Below, piece after piece: positions 39,140 to 43,392 of a DNA stretch of 43,392 bases (position 1 is its first letter; the number at the start of each line of letters is the position of its first letter). Origin of the DNA: an uncultured Propionibacteriaceae bacterium (GTDB lineage: Bacteria > Actinomycetota > Actinomycetes > Propionibacteriales > Propionibacteriaceae); assembly GCA_945911015.1 (NCBI GenBank), contig CAMDZW010000031.1, forward strand, positions 1 through 43,392. The letters run 5' to 3'. The position numbers and the translations under genes were made by a program. Under the pieces are notes generated by a model. It had not been told where the DNA came from, ran no database searches, and saw only the letters and a list, made by a program, of their open reading frames with translations.

Positions 39140-41611
39140 TCAGCGGTAGATGCCGGCCGAACAGTTGTCGGCGGTGCGCAGGTTGCCCTCATGGTCGGTC
39201 AGCAGGCTCACGGTGCCGCCGCCCAACAGGCTGAACGACACGGTGCAACCGCCGATGTTGCGGCCCGGGCTGGTTGTCGAGAGGTGCCAGTCGAGCCCTG
39301 GGTCGACGAACTCCGGATCCGCATACACCCCGTGCTCCTCGGTGGGCAGATCGCCAACGACGTCGTGGTAGACGTTGCGGTCGAAGGTGAAATTGACCGG
39401 TCGCTGCGGGCTGGTGAACGCGTGGCCCCGCGTGGTGGTGTCGATGATGTTGTGCGTGGTCTCGATGTTGACATTGATCGGTTCCCACTCCCAGCCGGAC
39501 GGCAGATGCCCGCCCGGTTGGATGTTGATCGCCTTGGTCGTGTTGATCACGATGTTGTAGTAGGCCGCGCTGTCTCGGGCGCCCCAGAACGCGATCCCGT
39601 TGGGGATCGTGTAGGCGCCGTCGATCATGGTGCCCTGCACCACGTTGTTGAACACCACCATGTTGTAGGCCTCGTAACCGTTCACCGAGGGATCCAGAGT
39701 GAAGGCGGCTCCGGTGATCCCGCCAAGGAAGATCCCGCCGGTGCGCAGCGGCTTGTTCAACGCCTGAACGAGGTTGTCCCGTACGACGATGTTGGTTGAT
39801 CCACCCTTGGCCAGGATGGCGAGATTGTCGACATCGCGGACGTGGTTGTTGGCCACTGTTGTGTCGTGGACGTTGACGAAGTCGATGCCGCTGCCGCCAA
39901 AGTCCTCGATCAGATTGCCACGGACAAGCAGATCACTCACCAGATAGCCCTTGACACCCTCTTCGAATGCCCCGTGGATATGGTTGTCGAGGATCTCGAC
40001 GTGATCGGCGCCGACACGGACCTCGACGATGATGTCGGTTGTCTTGGTGCCCCATTCGTCCTGGGTCAGCTCGAAGCCCTGGATAGTGATGTGGGTGCGG
40101 TCGATGATGCTCAGCTTGTTGATCGGTAGGCCGTGGTACACGATCTTTGCGCCGCGAGGGTTCTCCGACCGGAACACGATGCGAGCGTTCTCTGTGCCGC
40201 TGTAGGTGAAGTCGGTGTGCCTGGTTTCGTCGTAGGTGCCGTCAGCAAAGGTCACCGTGCTGCCGGCCTGGGCGACGTCCGCTGCGTGGGCCATCGTGCG
40301 CCAGGGGGCGTCCTCGGTGCCGGGATTGTCATCGTCGCCGTCTGGCGAGACCCAGTGGTCACCGGACTCGCCACCCACTGGAAGGCCGGTCACGGCCGGG
40401 TTGGTGATCTCCCGCACGACCACGTCATCGAACTGGACGTCTGAACCGAGGTCGGACTGGAAACCGGCCGGACCGTTGGTGAAACTGTGGTCCTGACCTT
40501 CGAGGATCAGCTCACCGTTCACCCAGAACTCGAGTTGAGCGCCGCTGGCGACGAGCTCGACATCGAGCCACTCGCCGGTCGGGGCGGCCCAGTCGTGCCG
40601 CTGCGCGACGGTGGCATACGCACTGTCCACCACCCGCCGGATCGTGACGCTGGTGTCGTCTCCATGGCCCATCAGCTGGACCTGGTAGTAGTTGGCGTTG
40701 TCGTGGTACCGGGCGATCAGGCTCACCCAGCTGCCGCTGGCGGGGAAGTCGTTGGCGCGTACCCGGGCACTCATCGAGTAGTCGGTCCAGGTGGCATCAC
40801 CGATGGTGGCGCGCTGCATGCCGGTGCCGGCCGGATCAGTGGTGAGCACGGTGTTGTCACCATCGAGGTCGGTGTCGTACGCGCGACGTTGGACTGTCCA
40901 CTGGTCGAGTCCGCTTTCGAAGTCGTCACTGGCCAGCACGGTGCCACCAGGGATGGGGCGGCGGTTGGCGCCCTCGACATGGACGGTGCTGGTGCCTGTG
41001 GCGTGGGTGGCGTCGGCGATGGCGAGCTTCACCTGCACTGGTGTGCCGACAGTGACGGTCGTGGTGGCGGCGAACTGTTCCTGGCCGTTGAGGGTGACTG
41101 CGGTGATCGGTTCTCCGTCGGGTGTGAGGGCGATGTTGGTCCCGTCGACCCACAGGCCGAAGACATCGGGTTGGGCGGTGTGTCCGTCGGCACCCTCTTC
41201 AGTGGTGAAGACGAAGTTGAAGTTCACCTGTTCGGTGGTCGGGGTCATCCAGAACTCGAGGACGGCTGCATCTCTGGTGGTCCGGCCGAGTTTCGCTTCC
41301 TGCAACAGAGCGGTGAGATCGGCATCGCCGTCCTCCCGCAAGGCGGAGGTTCCGGTGTTGCCGGTCGACAGGGTCACACCTTCGGCAAGGCTGAGGCCAT
41401 CGTCCACCCCAAAGCGACTGACCGCATCGGTTGATCCGGTGTAGCGGGCATCGCTCACCGCGATGTCCTCGCCGGTCAGCCGGTTGGCGAGCCGCACTGC
41501 CAAGGCATCGTCGGTGGCTGCGGCCGTTGCCGAGGGGGTAGCTACTGGGCTCAGGGCCATGGCGGCTGCCATGGCCGACGCCATGAGCCAAGAGAGTCGT
41601 CTACGCATCAT
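39140..41611 (-). CDS. Secreted choice-of-anchor L / right-handed beta-helix protein, lyase-like
   Basis: An 823-aa exported protein. The signal peptide is residues 1-32 (MMRRR, hydrophobic core, ATAAA). A choice-of-anchor L-like domain follows (GVTLSTGNTG, FVFTTEEGAD). Next is a LamG/CBM-like sandwich at about 225-400 (SDDFESGLDQWTVQRRAYDT, FWVNGELILEG, VQFDDVVVREI). The C-terminal half is a right-handed parallel beta-helix introduced by HWVSPDGDDDNPGTEDAPWR, with repeated rungs (ITIQGFEL, VEILDNHIHG, LLVRGNLIEDFGGSGID, TTVANNHV). This is the fold of PL6-type and pectate-lyase-like enzymes. Seen: domain order. Inferred: polysaccharide lyase or binding activity. The frame stays open to 42571, but that part shadows the binding-protein gene. 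ATG 41611 or 41608 have GAAAGG upstream. Confidence 0.82.
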   Translation of the reverse strand: MMRRRLSWLMASAMAAAMALSPVATPSATAAATDDALAVRLANRLTGEDIAVSDARYTGSTDAVSRFGVDDGLSLAEGVTLSTGNTGTSALREDGDADLTALLQEAKLGRTTRDAAVLEFWMTPTTEQVNFNFVFTTEEGADGHTAQPDVFGLWVDGTNIALTPDGEPITAVTLNGQEQFAATTTVTVGTPVQVKLAIADATHATGTSTVHVEGANRRPIPGGTVLASDDFESGLDQWTVQRRAYDTDLDGDNTVLTTDPAGTGMQRATIGDATWTDYSMSARVRANDFPASGSWVSLIARYHDNANYYQVQLMGHGDDTSVTIRRVVDSAYATVAQRHDWAAPTGEWLDVELVASGAQLEFWVNGELILEGQDHSFTNGPAGFQSDLGSDVQFDDVVVREITNPAVTGLPVGGESGDHWVSPDGDDDNPGTEDAPWRTMAHAADVAQAGSTVTFADGTYDETRHTDFTYSGTENARIVFRSENPRGAKIVYHGLPINKLSIIDRTHITIQGFELTQDEWGTKTTDIIVEVRVGADHVEILDNHIHGAFEEGVKGYLVSDLLVRGNLIEDFGGSGIDFVNVHDTTVANNHVRDVDNLAILAKGGSTNIVVRDNLVQALNKPLRTGGIFLGGITGAAFTLDPSVNGYEAYNMVVFNNVVQGTMIDGAYTIPNGIAFWGARDSAAYYNIVINTTKAINIQPGGHLPSGWEWEPINVNIETTHNIIDTTTRGHAFTSPQRPVNFTFDRNVYHDVVGDLPTEEHGVYADPEFVDPGLDWHLSTTSPGRNIGGCTVSFSLLGGGTVSLLTDHEGNLRTADNCSAGIYR

Positions 41612-41800
41612 TGGGCCTTTCTCGGGGTGGGTCGTTGACCGGCAAGATCTCAGATCAACAACGATCGATGCGTGGCATGTTACATACTGCACATCGGATG
41701 GTCTACTGGTGGGGCTCACACAAATCGGGTTTGTGGCATGGCCGAAACCCGCAGGGCAGAGCCGGGGGATGGTCCTCGGTCGTGACGAGAGGTGGAGAAC
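41612..41800. promoter_or_regulatory. Divergent control region between beta-helix and binding-protein genes
   Basis: 189 nt without a gene. It contains the inverted repeat CACAAA-TCGGG-TTTGTG (41719-41735), a candidate operator, and an AT-richer patch at 41677-41687. A Shine-Dalgarno GGTGGAG lies at 41791-41797 for the plus-strand gene. I could not place convincing -35/-10 pairs. Confidence 0.4.
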
Positions 41801-43392
41801 ATGGAGATGGGTGTGATGAGTCGGCGTGGTCTGCTCGGCAGTCTGGCGGCAGGCTCGGCGCTGGGGTTGGTGGGTTGCTCGGGGGAGGAGGCGCCGAATC
41901 CGTTCGAGTCCCCCGGTGGTGGCTCGGAGGGTGCGGCGACCAAGGAGTCCCCGATGCTGACCAAGCTGGTCGAGTCCGGTGACCTGCCGCCACTGGAGGA
42001 GCGGCTGCCCAAGACCCCGATGGTGGTCCAGCCGATCGACACGGTCGGCCAGTACGGCGGCACCCTCCGCTCGGCGTCCTTGACCGACAATGTGACGCCG
42101 TTGTCGACCTTTGCCCATGCCGGGTTCCTGGAGTGGAACGTGGACCAGGAGACCCGGTCGCCGTCGGTCGCCGAGTCCTTCGAGGTTGACGACGAGAACC
42201 GGGTCTACACGGTCAAGATCCGTGAGGGCCTGAAGTGGTCCGACGGCGAGCCGTTCACCAAGGACGACATCGAGTTCACCTTCAACGACTTCTTCAGCAA
42301 CACGACGCTCGTGCCGAGCGCGCCCTACTACTTCTCCGACGCCGACCAGAACCGGCCGACTCTCGACTGGGTCGACGACCTCACCTTCACGGTGACCTTC
42401 GGGACACCGACGCCGCTGTGGGCCAAGTACATGGCGCACCCCGGCATTGGATACCAGTTCATGAAGCCGGCTCACTATCTGGGGCAGTTCCATCCCGACC
42501 ATGCCGACAAGGACGAGGTTGAGGCGGCAGCCAAGAAGGCTGGGTTCGACTCGTGGGATCTCCACTTCCATGACCGGTTGAACCCGTGGACGAACCCGGA
42601 TCTGCCGGTGATGGGTGCCTTCCGGGTCGTGACCCCGTCGGCGGCCAGTGGCACTGCCACGATGGAGAGGAATCCGTTCTATTTCAAGACCGATCCCGAC
42701 GGGCGCCAGCTCCCCTACATCGACGAGATCTCGGTGCAGATCCTCGGCCAGGAGGCCCTCGACCTGCGCGCCGCCAACGGCGAGATCGACTTCCTCGGCA
42801 ACGGTCTGGCCTTCGGGTCATCGCAAGTTCTGCTGGAGAATGCTGATGCGCGGGGCTATTCGGTACGGCGTTGGGCGAACTTCTCCGGCACCGCGTCGCT
42901 GTGTCCGAACCTGTCGCACAAGGACGAGGGCATGCGCGAGATCTTCGCCGACGTCCGGTTCCGCGCCGCGGTCTCCCACGCCATCAACCGCGACGACATC
43001 AACAACGCCCTGATGAGCGGCATCGGCCTCATCCGGCACCCGCTGGACAGTGAGGGCAGCGAGTTCGAGGTCGAGGGCGGAGGCGGCATGACCTTCATCG
43101 AGCACGACGTCGATGAGGCCAACAAACTGCTCGACGAGATCGGCATGACCAAGAGCGGCCAGTGGCGCACTCGGCCCGACGGGAGCCCGTTCGAGCCGGT
43201 GCTCATCTTTGTCGAGTCGGACAAGGAAGTTCCGCTGGCGGCTGCTTTCCAGATGGTGGCGCAGAATCTGGCTGAGGTCGGGATCAAGTTGGTCCTCAAG
43301 CCGGTCGACTCCACCTTGTACGGCGAGGTGCGGGCCGCGAACGACTTCGACATCGACGGTGTCGGCTGCCCCAGCGACGACATGGACATGGA
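41801..43392 (+). CDS. ABC transporter substrate-binding lipoprotein, family 5, Tat-type signal (3' end missing)
   Basis: The first 530 residues of a family-5 binding protein that continues past the window. The N-terminus has a twin-arginine signal (MSRRGLLGSLA) joined to a lipobox, LVGC with Cys at residue 26, so it is a Tat-exported lipoprotein. SBP_bac_5 features are VYTVKIREGLKWSDGEPFT near 125, DIEFTF, VMGAFRVV, ATMERNPFYFKTDPDGRQLP, and VRFRAAVSHAINRDDINNAL. Long members of this type are frequently found with carbohydrate-degradation genes, and Thermotoga family-5 proteins bind oligosaccharides. Divergence from the secreted beta-helix gene suggests uptake of its products. ATG 41801, with GGTGGAG 3-4 nt upstream, is the first start; 41816 would give a more standard Tat peptide. 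Permease genes probably lie beyond the edge. Confidence 0.88.
   Translation, partial: MEMGVMSRRGLLGSLAAGSALGLVGCSGEEAPNPFESPGGGSEGAATKESPMLTKLVESGDLPPLEERLPKTPMVVQPIDTVGQYGGTLRSASLTDNVTPLSTFAHAGFLEWNVDQETRSPSVAESFEVDDENRVYTVKIREGLKWSDGEPFTKDDIEFTFNDFFSNTTLVPSAPYYFSDADQNRPTLDWVDDLTFTVTFGTPTPLWAKYMAHPGIGYQFMKPAHYLGQFHPDHADKDEVEAAAKKAGFDSWDLHFHDRLNPWTNPDLPVMGAFRVVTPSAASGTATMERNPFYFKTDPDGRQLPYIDEISVQILGQEALDLRAANGEIDFLGNGLAFGSSQVLLENADARGYSVRRWANFSGTASLCPNLSHKDEGMREIFADVRFRAAVSHAINRDDINNALMSGIGLIRHPLDSEGSEFEVEGGGGMTFIEHDVDEANKLLDEIGMTKSGQWRTRPDGSPFEPVLIFVESDKEVPLAAAFQMVAQNLAEVGIKLVLKPVDSTLYGEVRAANDFDIDGVGCPSDDMDM

Noticed and set aside
41612..42571. N-terminal extension of the beta-helix gene on the minus strand
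   Set aside because: The frame is open but lies opposite the well-supported binding-protein gene; the clear signal peptide starts at 41611.
1..43392. Insertion sequences, prophage, integrative elements, tRNA or rRNA genes
   Set aside because: No transposase, integrase, phage structural gene, tRNA cloverleaf or rRNA segment was recognised on either strand.

Overview
The window comes from a high-GC Gram-positive bacterium, most likely an actinobacterium of the Propionibacteriaceae type. This is inferred from the strong G/C bias at third codon positions, many GTG and occasional TTG starts, a SigB/SigF-type sigma factor, a FemX-type cell-wall transferase, LAxTG-type surface anchors, and many genes whose -10 hexamer sits 6-7 nt before the start codon (leaderless transcripts). 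No rRNA, tRNA, CRISPR array, prophage, integrase or transposase was seen.

Layout. Bases 1-2013 (minus strand) hold a truncated sigma factor, a zinc alcohol dehydrogenase, a short remnant of an SDR oxidoreductase and a small Cys-rich protein: a stress-type cluster with deletion damage. Bases 2083-4294 pair a fold-type III PLP (alanine-racemase-like) enzyme with a FemX/MurM-type peptidoglycan cross-bridge transferase. Bases 4353-10248 encode a complete Dpp/Opp-type importer: two permeases, one fused double ATPase and a lipoprotein binding protein, with a hairpin between the ATPase and the binding protein. Bases 10507-13750 form a tight three-gene operon (SDR, PlsC-type acyltransferase, alkyl-DHAP-synthase-like flavoenzyme) whose content mirrors the peroxisomal ether-lipid pathway. 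Bases 13905-17253 hold two convergent surface proteins, both ending in LADTG anchors, separated by a near-perfect bidirectional terminator. Bases 17439-19800 are a MalT/LuxR-type regulator broken by two frameshifts, a frame change at a pentanucleotide repeat and an in-frame stop.

Bases 20042-21326 hold endonuclease IV and a small membrane protein. Bases 21392-26377 hold an AraC regulator, a divergent Gfo/Idh/MocA protein and a secreted DUF4091/GH123-like glycosidase, with a conspicuous 17-bp inverted repeat between the last two. Bases 26452-30230 encode a heterodimeric ABC exporter with one degenerate ATP site. Bases 30341-31942 hold two unknown membrane proteins, the first frameshifted. Bases 32166-43392 look like a polysaccharide-use locus: a GT-C-like membrane protein, a cytoplasmic heparinase II/III-like lyase, a YjbR-like protein, a DUF4838 glycosidase-like protein under a promoter with an embedded palindromic operator, a second Gfo/Idh/MocA protein, a secreted beta-helix lyase-like protein and a Tat lipoprotein solute-binding protein cut by the window end.

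How it may work together (inference): secreted carbohydrate enzymes (23843-26377, 39140-41611) would cut an acidic or amino-sugar polymer. Family-5 binding proteins would capture the oligomers. The signal-less heparinase-like and DUF4838 proteins and the Gfo/Idh/MocA proteins would process them inside the cell. The most distinctive items are the ether-lipid-like operon, the polysaccharide locus with its palindromic operator, the repeat-interrupted regulator next to the surface adhesins, and the recurrent leaderless promoter layout.
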